64,000 bases of DNA from Pseudomonas antarctica (GCF_900624995.1 NZ_UYXQ01000014.1:29337-93336); one strand, 5' to 3'. Positions 9,032 through 17,732 are shown, numbered from the stretch's first letter. Program-made: numbers and translations. The notes: generated by a model from the sequence alone, not told the origin.

Positions 9032-10345
9032 ATGCCAGTCGCCCCGAATTCGCTTCTTCAGGCTGCCCCCGTGGCCAAGCCTCAAGCGCCTGCCGTCACC
9101 CCCCAGGTCGCGGCTGCGGACCCACGGGGCAATGGCCCTGGCTTCGCTCAGGTGTTCGCCGGGCAAGGCGCGAAACCCACGGTAAAAGCCGACGATACCT
9201 CAGCCAAACCCGCGCGTGACAAGCCTTCCGACGCCAGCGACAAGCCTGCCGCCAGCACGCCAGCGGTTGCCGATAGCGGCAATCCCTTGCCTGCCAAGCC
9301 ACCAGCCAAGTCCGACAGCAGCGCCAGCAGTGACGACGACAAACCCACCGACTCGTCCTTGGTGCAGCAACCCCCGGTTGACCCGGTCGTTGACCCGGCC
9401 TTGATTGTCACCGTCACGCCGGTGGCTGTGCCCGTGGAAACGCCAGCGCCTGTTGCGGCCAAGGACGACAGGGCCCAGCAGGTCGTGGCGGCACCGGTCG
9501 CCGCTACGGATGAGGTCAAGCAGCCCGCGTTCGATCCTGAAGCCGACCCACTGGACTCAATGCCGGCCGTGCGCCTGGCGATGGAGCAGGGCGGTCACGT
9601 GTCGGCCAGCAGCCAGGCGCTGCAGAAGGCCGCGCCGACTACGACTCAGGATCAGCCGACCGCTGCGCAGAACTTCGCTGCGGGCCTGGCCAATATGGTC
9701 GACCAGCAAGCCACCAAGGACAGCACTGATCAAGGCGGCGATAAAGCCTTCAGCGGGTTGATCGAAGGCGGCCTCAAGGACCTGAAAGACGCCAGCAGCG
9801 ACACCCGCGTCGATGACTTCGCCAACCGCCTGGCCGCTCTGACCCAGGCCGCCACGCCGAAAACCGCGAATGCGTTGCCACCGGTAGCGAATGCGCCGTT
9901 GGCCATGCATCAGGGCGGCTGGACCGAAGAAGTGGTCAACCGCGTGATGTACCTGTCCAGCGCCAACCTCAAGTCAGCAGAGATCCAGTTGCAGCCGGCA
10001 GAGCTGGGGCGCTTGGATATCAAGGTCAACATGACCGCGGACCAACAAGCCCAGGTCACCTTCATGAGTGGTCACGCGGTGGTGCGCGAAGCGCTGGAAA
10101 GCCAGTCCGGCCGCCTGCGCGAGATGTTTGCCCAGCAGGGCATGGGGCAGGTGGACGTTAACGTCTCCGACCAGTCCCGTGGTTGGCAGGGGCAGGGCCA
10201 GGAGCAACAGCAGCAGAACCAGGCCCGCAGTGTGAGCGGTAGCGGTGGGCGGGGTGATGGCGGTGATCACGCTGAGGTGGCAGCGGCCGTCGCGCCGGTG
10301 AGCCAGACCGTGATCGGCTCCAGCGCCGTTGATTACTACGCCTGA
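9032..10345 (+). CDS. fliK: Flagellar hook-length control protein FliK
   Basis: The 437-residue protein has a long Pro/Ala/Asp-rich N-terminal two thirds, as in the secreted ruler part of FliK, and a conserved C-terminal hook-length domain (about residues 300-395) with LQPAELGRLDIKVNM and GRLREMFAQQGM. It is secreted during hook assembly and switches FlhB specificity. An upstream in-frame ATG at 9011 exists, but ATG 9032 has a GGAG motif at normal spacing and gives the MPVAPNSLLQ start. The Gln-rich, Gly-rich tail after the domain is normal. Confidence 0.9.
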   Translation: MPVAPNSLLQAAPVAKPQAPAVTPQVAAADPRGNGPGFAQVFAGQGAKPTVKADDTSAKPARDKPSDASDKPAASTPAVADSGNPLPAKPPAKSDSSASSDDDKPTDSSLVQQPPVDPVVDPALIVTVTPVAVPVETPAPVAAKDDRAQQVVAAPVAATDEVKQPAFDPEADPLDSMPAVRLAMEQGGHVSASSQALQKAAPTTTQDQPTAAQNFAAGLANMVDQQATKDSTDQGGDKAFSGLIEGGLKDLKDASSDTRVDDFANRLAALTQAATPKTANALPPVANAPLAMHQGGWTEEVVNRVMYLSSANLKSAEIQLQPAELGRLDIKVNMTADQQAQVTFMSGHAVVREALESQSGRLREMFAQQGMGQVDVNVSDQSRGWQGQGQEQQQQNQARSVSGSGGRGDGGDHAEVAAAVAPVSQTVIGSSAVDYYA

Positions 10346-10368
10346 TTTCAGCCTTATGAAGATCAAAA

Positions 10369-10397
10369 TGTGGGAGTTGGTTTGCCTGCGATGGCCA
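10369..10397 (+). repeat. Single REP element
   Basis: The segment TGTGGGAGTTGGTTTGCCTG followed by CGATGGCC is one arm of the Pseudomonas REP palindrome seen in full form elsewhere in this window. It starts 23 bases after the fliK stop. Confidence 0.65.
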
Positions 10398-10454
10398 TAG
10401 GTATCTACACATCTTTTTATGGGTTGAATTCTTTTGTGGTCGCGGGGGCGCTGG

Positions 10455-10795
10455 GTACATATCCGTTATTTGGGTAACGGCTGCTATGGGTTCCGCTCTT
10501 ACAGCGGGTCACTTTTGAAAGAGCGCAAAAGTAACCAAAACGCTCTTGCCCCACCACTCGGCACCTCGCTTAGGCTCGGTGTGCCCTCACGCAGGCTTTG
10601 GACCGTGGGCCGCCGCCATGGGCCATCCTTGGCCCATCGCGGCTAAACCGGCGTCCTGCCGGTTTACCCACGCTCCAAAGCCTGTGTTCGGCCAGCGTGG
10701 TTAACGGGGCGCCTAAGATCAAGATCAAAAGCAAGAGCACGGCGGCCTAGTAGCCGACCTGAGTGGTTAGATCAAGAGCAGAGCCGAGGCGGCCT
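10455..10795 (+). repeat. Long inverted repeat, left arm
   Basis: Starting at GTACATATCCGTT, this arm matches the reverse complement of 11100-11337 over most of its length, including TTCCGCTCTTACAGCGG, CCCCACCACTCGG and GGGGCGCCTAAGATCAAGAT. It has about 100 extra bases near 10583-10690 that the right arm lacks. That extra part is itself palindromic (CAGGCTTTGGACCGTGGG and its partner near CCCACGCTCCAAAGCCTG). I recognise the sequence as a repeat family common in intergenic regions of P. fluorescens genomes, and I cannot give its published name with certainty. Confidence 0.75.
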
Positions 10796-10833
10796 GACAG
10801 CCGACCTGATCTTTGAAACTGAACTCAATCTAA

Positions 10834-10936
10834 TGTGGGAGCTGGCTTGCCTGCGATGGCATCAACTCGGTGGACTTGATGGACCGAGGTGTCTGCATCG
10901 CAGCGGTGCGGCGATCCGACAAGCCAGCTCCCACAG
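10834..10936. repeat. REP doublet (inverted pair)
   Basis: Two REP units in inverted orientation: TGTGGGAGCTGGCTTGCCTG at the left and CAAGCCAGCTCCCACA at the right, separated by a poorly conserved middle. This is the usual paired arrangement that RAYT-type transposases are thought to have spread in Pseudomonas. Confidence 0.8.
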
Positions 10937-10980
10937 AAAAGCAGAGCACTGCGGTGCTGGCAGCTAAACTCGGTCAAAAT

Positions 10981-11069
10981 TGTGGGAGCGGGCCTGCTCG
11001 CGAAGGCGGTGTGGCAGTTACACATGAGCTGACTGACCCACCGCCTTCGCGAGCAAGCCCGCTCCCACA
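10981..11069. repeat. REP doublet of a second type
   Basis: TGTGGGAGCGGGCCTGCTCG with GCGAAGGCGGTG at the left pairs with CACCGCCTTCGCGAGCAAGC at the right, which ends in CCGCTCCCACA. The stem is longer and differs from the neighbouring REP pair (GCTCGCGAAGG instead of CTTGCCTGCG), so two REP families lie side by side. Confidence 0.8.
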
Positions 11070-11099
11070 TTGGGATCTCATTACATCAGCTAAATAGGG

Positions 11100-11337
11100 T
11101 GGTGCTCTGCTTCTGCTTCTACCACTCAGGTCGGCTACTAGGCCGCCGTGCTCTTGCTTTTGATCTTGATCTTAGGCGCCCCGTTAAACCACGATGGCCG
11201 AACGCAGGCATGCCGAGCCTAGGCGAGGCACCGAGTGGTGGGGCAAAGACCTTTTGCTTGCTTTTGGGTCTTTCCAAAAGTGAGCCGCTGTAAGAGCGGA
11301 ACCCTACGAAGCCGTTACCGCAGCAACGGATATGTAC
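11100..11337 (-). repeat. Long inverted repeat, right arm
   Basis: This is the inverted partner of 10455-10795 and ends at AACGGATATGTAC. Compared with the left arm it lacks about 100 internal bases: CTCGGCATG runs straight into CCTGCGTTCGGCC in reverse complement. The two arms enclose both REP doublets. Confidence 0.75.
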
Positions 11338-11403
11338 TCATATCTACCTAAAAAACTCGTCATCGGCCCAGCACGACACAAAAAATTGTGTAGAGACCTA
11401 TGC

Positions 11404-11475
11404 TGCGATAGCGGTGTATCAGTCACAGAAATTCCAACTGACCCACCGCTATCGCAGGCAAGCCAGCTCCCACAT
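11404..11475. repeat. REP doublet before fliL
   Basis: CTGCGATAGCGGTG pairs with ACCGCTATCGCAGGCAAGCC, which continues to AGCTCCCACA. The left unit is shortened. It lies 43 bases upstream of the fliL RpoN promoter. Confidence 0.7.
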
Positions 11476-11517
11476 TTGTTTTGTAGTGTTCGCTCTTCCC
11501 GAATTACCAGACAACTC

Positions 11518-11533
11518 TGGCATAACACTTGCT
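11518..11533 (+). promoter_or_regulatory. RpoN (sigma-54) promoter of fliL
   Basis: TGGCATAACACTTGCT fits the -24/-12 consensus with one change at the end of the -24 box. It ends 50 bases before the fliL start. A promoter here makes sense because the repeat block separates fliL from fliK. Confidence 0.75.
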
Positions 11534-11583
11534 CTTGCCTTTCCGTAGATCTATGAATTCCCGAATAGTGACGGATTATTGGC

Positions 11584-12084
11584 ATGGCGAAGAGCGACGA
11601 CGCAGCAACTCCCCCCGCAGGCAAAGGCAAGCTCAAGCTTATCCTGTTGATCGTGCTGGGCCTGCTCCTGGCCATCGGCGCCTCAGTGGGCGGCACTTGG
11701 TACATCATGCACAGCAGCGCGAGCAAACCAGCACCCGCCGCCGAAACCGCCAGTAACGTCAAGCAACCGGCAATCTTCGAGCCGATGCTTCCGGCCTTTG
11801 TCGCCAACTTCAATCAGAACGGTCGTCAACGCTACCTGCAGGTGAGTATCACCTTGCTGGCGCGTAACCAGGCGGACCTGGATGCGCTCAAAGTGCACAT
11901 GCCGGTGATTCGCAACAACCTGGTGATGCTGTTTTCCGGGCAGAGCTTCGACAGCTTGGCCACCCCGGTCGGCCAGGAAATGCTGCGCCAGAAGGTCACT
12001 GCCAGCGTGCAGGAAGTGGCCCAGAAAGAGCTCGGCAAAGTCGTGGTCGAGCAGGCGCTCTTCACTAACTTCGTATTGCAGTAG
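11584..12084 (+). CDS. fliL: Flagellar basal body-associated protein FliL
   Basis: The 166-residue protein has a cytoplasmic N-terminus, one membrane segment (about residues 18-40, LILLIVLGLLLAIGASVGG) and a periplasmic domain. It ends with the family's VEQALFTNFVLQ. FliL surrounds the stator and supports torque under load. The start ATG is the first after the RpoN promoter. FliM begins 9 bases after the stop. Confidence 0.94.
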   Translation: MAKSDDAATPPAGKGKLKLILLIVLGLLLAIGASVGGTWYIMHSSASKPAPAAETASNVKQPAIFEPMLPAFVANFNQNGRQRYLQVSITLLARNQADLDALKVHMPVIRNNLVMLFSGQSFDSLATPVGQEMLRQKVTASVQEVAQKELGKVVVEQALFTNFVLQ

Positions 12085-12093
12085 GATCACGAC

Positions 12094-13062
12094 ATGGCCG
12101 TGCAAGACCTGCTGTCCCAGGATGAAATCGACGCGCTGTTGCATGGCGTCGACGATGGTCTGGTACAGACCGAAATGGCTGCCGAGCCCGGCAGCGTCAA
12201 AAGTTATGACCTGACCAGCCAGGATCGCATCGTCCGTGGACGCATGCCGACGCTGGAGATGATCAACGAACGTTTTGCCCGCTACACCCGTATCAGCATG
12301 TTCAACATGCTGCGCCGCTCGGCGGACGTGGCGGTGGGTGGTGTGCAGGTGATGAAGTTCGGCGAGTACGTGCACGCGCTGTACGTGCCCACCAGCCTCA
12401 ACCTGGTCAAGATCAAGCCGCTGCGCGGCACCGCGCTGTTCATCCTTGACGCCAAGTTGGTGTTCAAGCTGGTGGACAACTTTTTCGGTGGCGATGGCCG
12501 TCACGCCAAGATCGAAGGTCGTGAATTCACCCCCACCGAGTTGCGGGTGGTGCGCATGGTGCTGGAGCAGGCCTTCATCGACTTGAAGGAAGCCTGGCAG
12601 GCGATCATGGAAGTCAATTTTGAGTACATCAACTCGGAAGTGAACCCGGCCATGGCCAACATCGTTGGCCCCAGCGAAGCCATTGTGGTCTCCACCTTCC
12701 ACATCGAGCTCGATGGCGGTGGCGGCGACCTGCACGTGACCATGCCGTACTCAATGATCGAGCCGGTGCGCGAGATGCTCGACGCCGGTTTCCAGTCCGA
12801 CCTGGACGATCAGGACGAGCGCTGGGTCAAGGCCCTGCGCGAAGACCTGCTCGACGTCGACGTTCCCTTGAGCGCCACCGTGGCCCGTCGCCAGCTGCGT
12901 TTACGCGATATTTTGCACATGCAGCCGGGGGACGTGATTCCCGTGGAGTTACCCGAAGAACTGATCATGCGTGCCAGCGGCGTGCCGTCGTTCAAGGTCA
13001 AGCTGGGTTCCCACAAAGGCAACCTGGCGTTGCAAGTGATCGAACCGATCAACCGCCGCTGA
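12094..13062 (+). CDS. fliM: Flagellar motor switch protein FliM
   Basis: The 322-residue protein begins with the CheY-phosphate binding peptide LLSQDEIDALLHGV (residues 5-18). It continues with the CheC-like middle domain, including the GGxG-type turn around residue 84 (AVGGVQVMKFGEY), and a C-terminal SpoA domain. It couples chemotaxis signalling to motor reversal in the C ring. It is complete and close to its neighbours in the fliLMNOPQR-flhB operon. Confidence 0.96.
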   Translation: MAVQDLLSQDEIDALLHGVDDGLVQTEMAAEPGSVKSYDLTSQDRIVRGRMPTLEMINERFARYTRISMFNMLRRSADVAVGGVQVMKFGEYVHALYVPTSLNLVKIKPLRGTALFILDAKLVFKLVDNFFGGDGRHAKIEGREFTPTELRVVRMVLEQAFIDLKEAWQAIMEVNFEYINSEVNPAMANIVGPSEAIVVSTFHIELDGGGGDLHVTMPYSMIEPVREMLDAGFQSDLDDQDERWVKALREDLLDVDVPLSATVARRQLRLRDILHMQPGDVIPVELPEELIMRASGVPSFKVKLGSHKGNLALQVIEPINRR

Positions 13063-13096
13063 TCAACAATTATTTTTGCTTCGCCGAGGACATGTA

Positions 13097-13564
13097 ATGG
13101 CTACCGAACACGAAAACACTTCCGCCGAAGACCAAGCCCTGGCTGACGAGTGGGCTGCGGCCCTGGAAGAAACCGGCGATGTCGGCCAGGACGATATCGA
13201 CGCGCTGCTGGCTGCCGACGCCGCCACCGCGCCGGCCGGCAACCGCCTGCAGATGGAAGAGTTCGGCAGCGTGCCGAAGAATAACGACCCAGTGAGTCTC
13301 GACGGCCCGAACCTGGATGTGATCCTCGACATTCCGGTGTCGATTTCTATGGAAGTGGGCAGCACCGACATCAACATCCGCAACCTGTTGCAGCTCAACC
13401 AAGGCTCGGTGATCGAGCTGGATCGCCTGGCCGGTGAGCCGCTGGACGTGCTGGTCAACGGTACGCTGATCGCCCATGGCGAGGTGGTGGTGGTCAACGA
13501 GAAGTTCGGCATCCGCCTGACGGACGTGATCAGCCCGAGCGAACGCATCAAGAAGTTGCGCTGA
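13097..13564 (+). CDS. fliN: Flagellar motor switch protein FliN
   Basis: The 155-residue protein has an acidic N-terminal extension with another QDDIDALLAAD segment, then a SpoA domain with LDVILDIPVSISMEVGST. It forms the base of the C ring with FliM. ATG 13097 is preceded by GAGGA at good spacing. A TTG 21 bases further upstream is less likely. The stop is one base before the fliO start. Confidence 0.94.
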   Translation: MATEHENTSAEDQALADEWAAALEETGDVGQDDIDALLAADAATAPAGNRLQMEEFGSVPKNNDPVSLDGPNLDVILDIPVSISMEVGSTDINIRNLLQLNQGSVIELDRLAGEPLDVLVNGTLIAHGEVVVVNEKFGIRLTDVISPSERIKKLR

Positions 13565-13565
13565 T

Positions 13566-14006
13566 ATGAAGTATTCGATGGCGGGACTGTTTCTGGCGCT
13601 GCCATTGAGCGCCCTGGCGGCCGAGCCGATTGCGCAAGCGGCGGCTGCGGCGCCCGTAGTCAGCAGTGGCATCGGCGGGCAATTGACCCAACTGGTGCTG
13701 GGCCTGTTGCTGGTGGTCGGGTTGATTTTCGTGCTGGCCTGGTTGATGCGCCGCGTGCAGCGCATCGGCCCGGGCAATGGCCAGGTCATTGAGATGATCG
13801 GCTCGCGTGTCCTCGGCCCGCGTGATCGATTGGTACTGGTGCAAGTCGGTGAGGAACAGATTCTGCTCGGCATCACGCCGGGTCGTATCACCCCGCTGCA
13901 CGTGCTCAAGTCGCCGGTTGAGGTGGCTAAGACCGAGGCCGCTACGCCAGAATTCGCCCAGCGCCTGATGGAGTTGCTGGGCAAGGATCAGAAGGATAAG
14001 AAGTAA
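13566..14006 (+). CDS. fliO: Flagellar biosynthetic protein FliO
   Basis: The 146-residue protein has a signal-like N-terminus ([18 protein letters not shown]), a membrane segment near residues 42-62 ([19 protein letters not shown]) and a cytoplasmic domain with [20 protein letters not shown]. FliO assists assembly of the FliP ring. The stop shares one base with the fliP ATG (TAATG). Confidence 0.92.
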   Translation: MKYSMAGLFLALPLSALAAEPIAQAAAAAPVVSSGIGGQLTQLVLGLLLVVGLIFVLAWLMRRVQRIGPGNGQVIEMIGSRVLGPRDRLVLVQVGEEQILLGITPGRITPLHVLKSPVEVAKTEAATPEFAQRLMELLGKDQKDKK

Positions 14007-14749
14007 TGCGCGTTTTATTGACGCTCATGCTGTTGCTGGCAGCGCCTCTGGCGTTGGCGGCCGACCCGTTGTCGATCCCGGCGATCACGCTGGGCACCAA
14101 CGCCGCCGGCGCCCAGGAATACTCGGTCAGCCTGCAGATCCTACTGATCATGACCGCGCTGAGTTTTATCCCGGCGTTTGTCATGCTGATGACCAGCTTT
14201 ACGCGGATCATCATCGTGTTCTCGATTTTGCGTCAGGCCCTGGGCCTGCAGCAGACGCCGTCGAACCAGATCCTCACCGGTATGGCGCTGTTTTTGACGC
14301 TGTTCATCATGGCGCCGGTGTTCGACAAGGTGAACCAGCAAGCCCTGCAACCCTACCTGGCGGAAAAACTCACCGCCCAGGACGCGATCGACAAGGCCCA
14401 AGGCCCGATCAAGGACTTCATGCTGTCGCAAACCCGCTCCAGCGACCTCGAGCTGTTCATGCGTTTGTCCAAGCGCACCGACATCGCCACGCCGGATCAG
14501 GCGCCACTGACCATCCTGGTGCCGGCCTTTGTCACCTCCGAATTGAAGACTGCGTTCCAGATCGGCTTCATGATCTTTATCCCGTTCCTGATCATCGACC
14601 TGGTGGTGGCGAGCGTGCTGATGGCCATGGGTATGATGATGCTGTCGCCGCTGATTATTTCGTTGCCATTTAAGATCATGCTGTTTGTGCTGGTGGACGG
14701 CTGGGCGCTGATTATCGGCACGCTGGCCAGCAGTTTCGGCGGAGTGTAG
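14006..14749 (+). CDS. fliP: Flagellar export gate protein FliP
   Basis: The 247-residue protein has a cleavable signal ([19 protein letters not shown]) and four membrane segments. The family hallmarks [20 protein letters not shown] and [20 protein letters not shown] are present. Five copies form the core of the FliP5Q4R1 export gate. It follows fliO directly, and fliQ starts four bases after its stop. Confidence 0.96.
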   Translation: MRVLLTLMLLLAAPLALAADPLSIPAITLGTNAAGAQEYSVSLQILLIMTALSFIPAFVMLMTSFTRIIIVFSILRQALGLQQTPSNQILTGMALFLTLFIMAPVFDKVNQQALQPYLAEKLTAQDAIDKAQGPIKDFMLSQTRSSDLELFMRLSKRTDIATPDQAPLTILVPAFVTSELKTAFQIGFMIFIPFLIIDLVVASVLMAMGMMMLSPLIISLPFKIMLFVLVDGWALIIGTLASSFGGV

Positions 14750-14753
14750 CGGC

Positions 14754-15023
14754 ATGACCCCAGAAGTAGCGGTCGACCTGTTTCGTGAAGCGCTGTGGCT
14801 GACCACCATGATGGTCGCTGTGCTGGTGGTGCCGAGCCTGTTGGTCGGCCTGCTGGTGGCGATGTTCCAGGCCGCGACCCAGATCAACGAACAAACCTTG
14901 AGCTTCCTCCCGCGCTTGCTGGTGATGTTGATCACCTTGATCGTCGCCGGCCCGTGGCTGGTGCAAACTTTCATGGAATACATCCTGCAGCTGTACGGCA
15001 GTATTCCGCAGTTGATCGGCTGA
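14754..15023 (+). CDS. fliQ: Flagellar export gate protein FliQ
   Basis: The 89-residue protein has two membrane helices (about residues 15-40 and 52-75) and the conserved QAATQINEQTLSFLPRL between them. It is the small subunit of the export gate. Size and operon position match the family. Confidence 0.95.
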   Translation: MTPEVAVDLFREALWLTTMMVAVLVVPSLLVGLLVAMFQAATQINEQTLSFLPRLLVMLITLIVAGPWLVQTFMEYILQLYGSIPQLIG

Positions 15024-15027
15024 CCGC

Positions 15028-15813
15028 ATGCAATCCGTGCTGGCCTTGACCGACACCCAGATCAGCACCTGGGTGGCGTCTTTCATCCTGCCGATGTTTC
15101 GCGTCACGGCGGTGCTGATGACCATGCCGGTGTTCGGCACCACCTTGGTTCCGCGGCGTATTCGCCTGTATTTCGCCTTCGCGATCACCGTGGTGATCGT
15201 GCCCGGTTTGCCGCCGATGCCGCCGGTGAATGCCCTGGACCTCAGCGCGCTGTTGCTGATTGCCGAACAAATCCTGATCGGCGCGATGCTGGGGTTCTCG
15301 CTGACGTTGTTCTTCCAGGCGTTTGTGATTGCCGGGCAAATCATCTCGGTGCAGATGGGCATGGGCTTTGCGTCCATGGTCGACCCCACCAACGGCGTGT
15401 CGGTGGCGGTGATCGGGCAGTTCCTGACCATGCTGGTGACCTTGCTGTTCCTGGCCATGAACGGCCACCTGGTGGTGTTTGAGGTCATGACCGAAAGCTT
15501 CACCACCTTGCCGGTGGGTTCGGGGCTGGTGGTCAACCACTTTTGGGAACTGGTGGGGCGCCTCAGTTGGGTGTTGGGCGCCTCGTTGTTGCTGGTGTTG
15601 CCGGCGATCACCGCGCTGCTGGTGGTTAACATCGCTTTCGGCGTAATGACCCGCGCGGCGCCGCAACTCAACATTTTCTCGATTGGTTTCCCGTTGACCC
15701 TGGTGTTGGGCATGGGGATTTTCTGGGTCGGCATGGCCGACATTCTCAATCAGTATCAACCGCTGGCGACCGAAGCCTTGCAGTTCTTACGTGATTTGGC
15801 ACGGGCGCGTTGA
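15028..15813 (+). CDS. fliR: Flagellar export gate protein FliR
   Basis: The 261-residue protein has six membrane segments and the conserved region MGMGFASMVDPTNG near residue 110. One copy completes the FliPQR gate. In some organisms it is fused to FlhB. Here the flhB start follows three bases after the stop, so the genes are separate. Confidence 0.95.
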   Translation: MQSVLALTDTQISTWVASFILPMFRVTAVLMTMPVFGTTLVPRRIRLYFAFAITVVIVPGLPPMPPVNALDLSALLLIAEQILIGAMLGFSLTLFFQAFVIAGQIISVQMGMGFASMVDPTNGVSVAVIGQFLTMLVTLLFLAMNGHLVVFEVMTESFTTLPVGSGLVVNHFWELVGRLSWVLGASLLLVLPAITALLVVNIAFGVMTRAAPQLNIFSIGFPLTLVLGMGIFWVGMADILNQYQPLATEALQFLRDLARAR

Positions 15814-15816
15814 GCC

Positions 15817-16953
15817 ATGGCCGAGAGCGAGAGTGGTCAGGACAAAACAGAAGACCCCACGGAGAAACGTAAAAAGGACTCCAGGGAAAAGGGCGAGATT
15901 GCGCGCTCCAAAGAACTCAATACCCTCGCCGTCATGCTCGCCGGTTCCGGTGGTCTGTTGATTTACGGCGGTGGTTTGGCGCTGGACATGATGGAGTTGA
16001 TGAAACTCAACTTCTCACTGCCCCGCGAAGTGCTGCTCAGCCCCGGCGCCATGGGCCAGTACCTGCTGCACTCGGGCAAAATTGCGATTCTGGCGGTGCA
16101 GCCAGTGCTCATCACCTTGTTGCTGGCGGCGTTGATCGGGCCGGTGTCGCTCGGCGGCTGGCTGTTTGCTGCCGGCAGCATGGCGCCCAAGTTCAGCCGG
16201 ATGAACCCTGGGGCTGGGCTCAAGCGCATGTTTTCCACCAAGGCGCTGGTGGAATTGCTCAAGGCGCTGGCGAAATTCATCCTGATTCTGTTTGTGGCGC
16301 TGACGGTGTTGTCGTCGGATATCGACGATTTGCTGCGCATCGCCCATGAACCGCTGGAGTCGGCGATTATTCACAGCGTGCAGGTGGTGGGCTGGAGTGC
16401 GCTGTGGATGGCCTGCGGGCTGATCATCATCGCTGCTGTGGATGCGCCGATCCAGCTGTGGGAAAGCCACAAGAAGCTGCTGATGACCAAGCAGGAAGTG
16501 CGCGACGAGCACAAGGACCAGGAAGGTCGCCCTGAGGTCAAGCAACGCATTCGCCAACTGCAGCGGGAAATGTCCCAACGCAAGATGATGGCTGCCGTGC
16601 CCGATGCCGACGTGGTCATCACCAACCCGACCCACTACGCCGTGGCCCTCAAGTACGACCCGGAGAAGGGCGGCGCGCCGATGTTGCTGGCCAAGGGCAG
16701 CGACTTTACCGCCTTGAAAATCCGCGAAATCGCCGTGGCCAACGACATCCTCTTGCTGGAGTCGCCGGAGCTGGCGCGCTCGATCTTCTACTCCACCGAC
16801 CTCGACCAGGAAATCCCCGCCGGGTTGTACTTGGCGGTGGCGCAGGTGTTGGCGTACGTCTATCAGATCCGCCAATACCGAGCTGGCAAGGGCAAGCGGC
16901 CTGATCCGCTCAAGGATCTGCCGATTCCACCCGACTTGCGTCGCGATTCGTGA
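15817..16953 (+). CDS. flhB: Flagellar export switch protein FlhB
   Basis: The 378-residue protein starts with the conserved DKTEDPTEKRKKDSREKGEIARSKE-type basic segment. It has four membrane helices, and the self-cleaving NPTH motif at residues 270-273 (VVITNPTHYAVALKY). Cleavage at Asn-Pro lets the gate switch from hook to filament substrates when FliK signals. The C-terminus with PDPLKDLPIPPDLR is typical for Pseudomonas. This is the last gene of the fliL-flhB operon. Confidence 0.96.
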   Translation: MAESESGQDKTEDPTEKRKKDSREKGEIARSKELNTLAVMLAGSGGLLIYGGGLALDMMELMKLNFSLPREVLLSPGAMGQYLLHSGKIAILAVQPVLITLLLAALIGPVSLGGWLFAAGSMAPKFSRMNPGAGLKRMFSTKALVELLKALAKFILILFVALTVLSSDIDDLLRIAHEPLESAIIHSVQVVGWSALWMACGLIIIAAVDAPIQLWESHKKLLMTKQEVRDEHKDQEGRPEVKQRIRQLQREMSQRKMMAAVPDADVVITNPTHYAVALKYDPEKGGAPMLLAKGSDFTALKIREIAVANDILLLESPELARSIFYSTDLDQEIPAGLYLAVAQVLAYVYQIRQYRAGKGKRPDPLKDLPIPPDLRRDS

Positions 16954-16988
16954 GTTGTCCTCCGGCTCCCGCCCTTGAGCGCATTCCC

Positions 16989-17017
16989 CTGTGGGGGCCA
17001 GCCTTGCCCGCGATGGC
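16989..17017 (+). repeat. Single REP-like element after flhB
   Basis: CTGTGGGGGCCAGCCTTGCC followed by CGCGATGGC is one REP arm, 36 bases after the flhB stop. No inverted partner is seen nearby. Confidence 0.5.
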
Positions 17018-17062
17018 GGCGTAACAGCCAATTCCTGCCACCTGCCTGAAGTCCAGCCTTAC

Positions 17063-17078
17063 CTGTCAACTTTGACAG
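17063..17078. promoter_or_regulatory. 16-bp palindrome, first copy
   Basis: CTGTCAACTTTGACAG consists of perfect 7-bp arms around CT. It lies 73 bases before the start of the first cold-shock-like gene. The same 16 bases recur at 17436. It contains TTGACA, which could serve as a -35 box. I infer an operator or promoter-linked site, and no known regulator is identified. Confidence 0.5.
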
Positions 17079-17151
17079 TACCCATTGCACCGCCTTCACT
17101 GTTTGATAGGGCGGCTAGGCGCGCCTTTATGCGCGGCTCGGGAGAGCGGTC

Positions 17152-17334
17152 ATGGACAGGGGTACGGTCAGGTGGTTCGACGCAGTCAAGGGCATTGGTT
17201 TTATCGCCCGGGACCGCGATGGCAAGGCGGTGCCCGTCGAGTCGGCGGGCAATAAATGCAGCGCAGTCGATGAGTGGCCGGCGCCGCCCAAGGCGCGAAA
17301 ATCCCGGCAGCGAAAAAAATCATCCGAAGCCTGA
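17152..17334 (+). CDS. Truncated cold-shock-domain-like small protein
   Basis: The 60-residue product starts GTVRWFDAVKGIGFIARD, which matches the first two strands and RNP1 of a cold-shock domain (compare [14 protein letters not shown] in the third gene of this group). The RNP2 motif (VFVH) is missing, and the C-terminal third is a basic tail (KARKSRQRKKSSEA). It could be a divergent nucleic-acid-binding protein or a decaying cspA paralogue. The start ATG follows GGAGAGCGGTC. It lies downstream of the first 16-bp palindrome and upstream of a strong hairpin. Confidence 0.55.
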   Translation: MDRGTVRWFDAVKGIGFIARDRDGKAVPVESAGNKCSAVDEWPAPPKARKSRQRKKSSEA

Positions 17335-17362
17335 TCCGGCAACGCTCAAAACCCCGAGGGCA

Positions 17363-17404
17363 CTTCCTGTGGCGAGCGGGCCTGTTGTGGCTCGCCACAG
17401 GAAG
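17363..17404. repeat. Strong hairpin, REP-like or terminator
   Basis: The arms CTTCCTGTGGCGAGC and GCTCGCCACAGGAAG form a perfect 15-bp stem with a 12-base loop. No T-run follows, so it fits an extragenic palindrome better than a classic terminator. It separates the first and second cold-shock-like genes. Confidence 0.75.
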
Positions 17405-17435
17405 CCTCTACCACCCGCCGCTAATGCCCGTCTAC

Positions 17436-17451
17436 CTGTCAACTTTGACAG
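17436..17451. promoter_or_regulatory. 16-bp palindrome, second copy
   Basis: This is an exact repeat of CTGTCAACTTTGACAG, including the flanking TACC before and GTA after shared in part with the first copy. It lies 77 bases before the start of the second cold-shock-like gene, nearly the same distance as the first copy from its gene. Confidence 0.5.
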
Positions 17452-17528
17452 TAGCCAGCGACGCCTACCTGCGGTTCCATTACCGCACACACTGCGCACA
17501 CGTAGTTGCGAGATGCAGGGGAGCGGTG

Positions 17529-17732
17529 ATGGAGGCAGTGACGGGCACGATCACATCGTATAGCCAAAAAACCGGGGAAGGTTGGATTGCACTCGATAGC
17601 GGTGAAGAACCGGTGCGTGTGGACCTCAGGAGTTCGGGTGAGCGCTTGCTGGAAAACGGCCAGCGGGTGCAATTCTCGAGGATTCATCGGCCCACGGGCA
17701 TCTTTGCGTCCTACATCAAGACTATTTATTGA
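17529..17732 (+). CDS. Divergent cold-shock-domain-like small protein
   Basis: The 67-residue product has the length of a CspA protein and a similar strand pattern: [22 protein letters not shown] at the start aligns with the first two strands, but the aromatic RNA-binding residues of KGFGFI are largely replaced (GEGWIAL). It may bind nucleic acid differently or have another role. ATG 17529 follows GGGGAGCGGTG. The relation to the cold-shock family is inferred from length and pattern and is not certain. Confidence 0.6.
   Translation: MEAVTGTITSYSQKTGEGWIALDSGEEPVRVDLRSSGERLLENGQRVQFSRIHRPTGIFASYIKTIY

Larger units (their letters stand above)
10346..11583. repeat. Non-coding block of nested repeats between fliK and fliL
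   Basis: This 1.2-kb stretch contains no convincing gene. It holds, in order, a half REP, a long repeat arm, two REP doublets, the inverted second arm of the long repeat, and another REP doublet. The parts are listed separately. The block interrupts the flagellar operon, and transcription restarts at the RpoN-type promoter before fliL. Confidence 0.8.

Noticed and set aside
10825..11293. Short open frames inside the repeat block between fliK and fliL
   Set aside because: They consist of REP and long-repeat sequence read as protein; translated text only mirrors the palindromes.
17529..17732. Second cold-shock-like frame taken as a larger frame from 17274
   Set aside because: The extension crosses the hairpin at 17363 and the palindrome at 17436; ATG 17529 has its own binding site.
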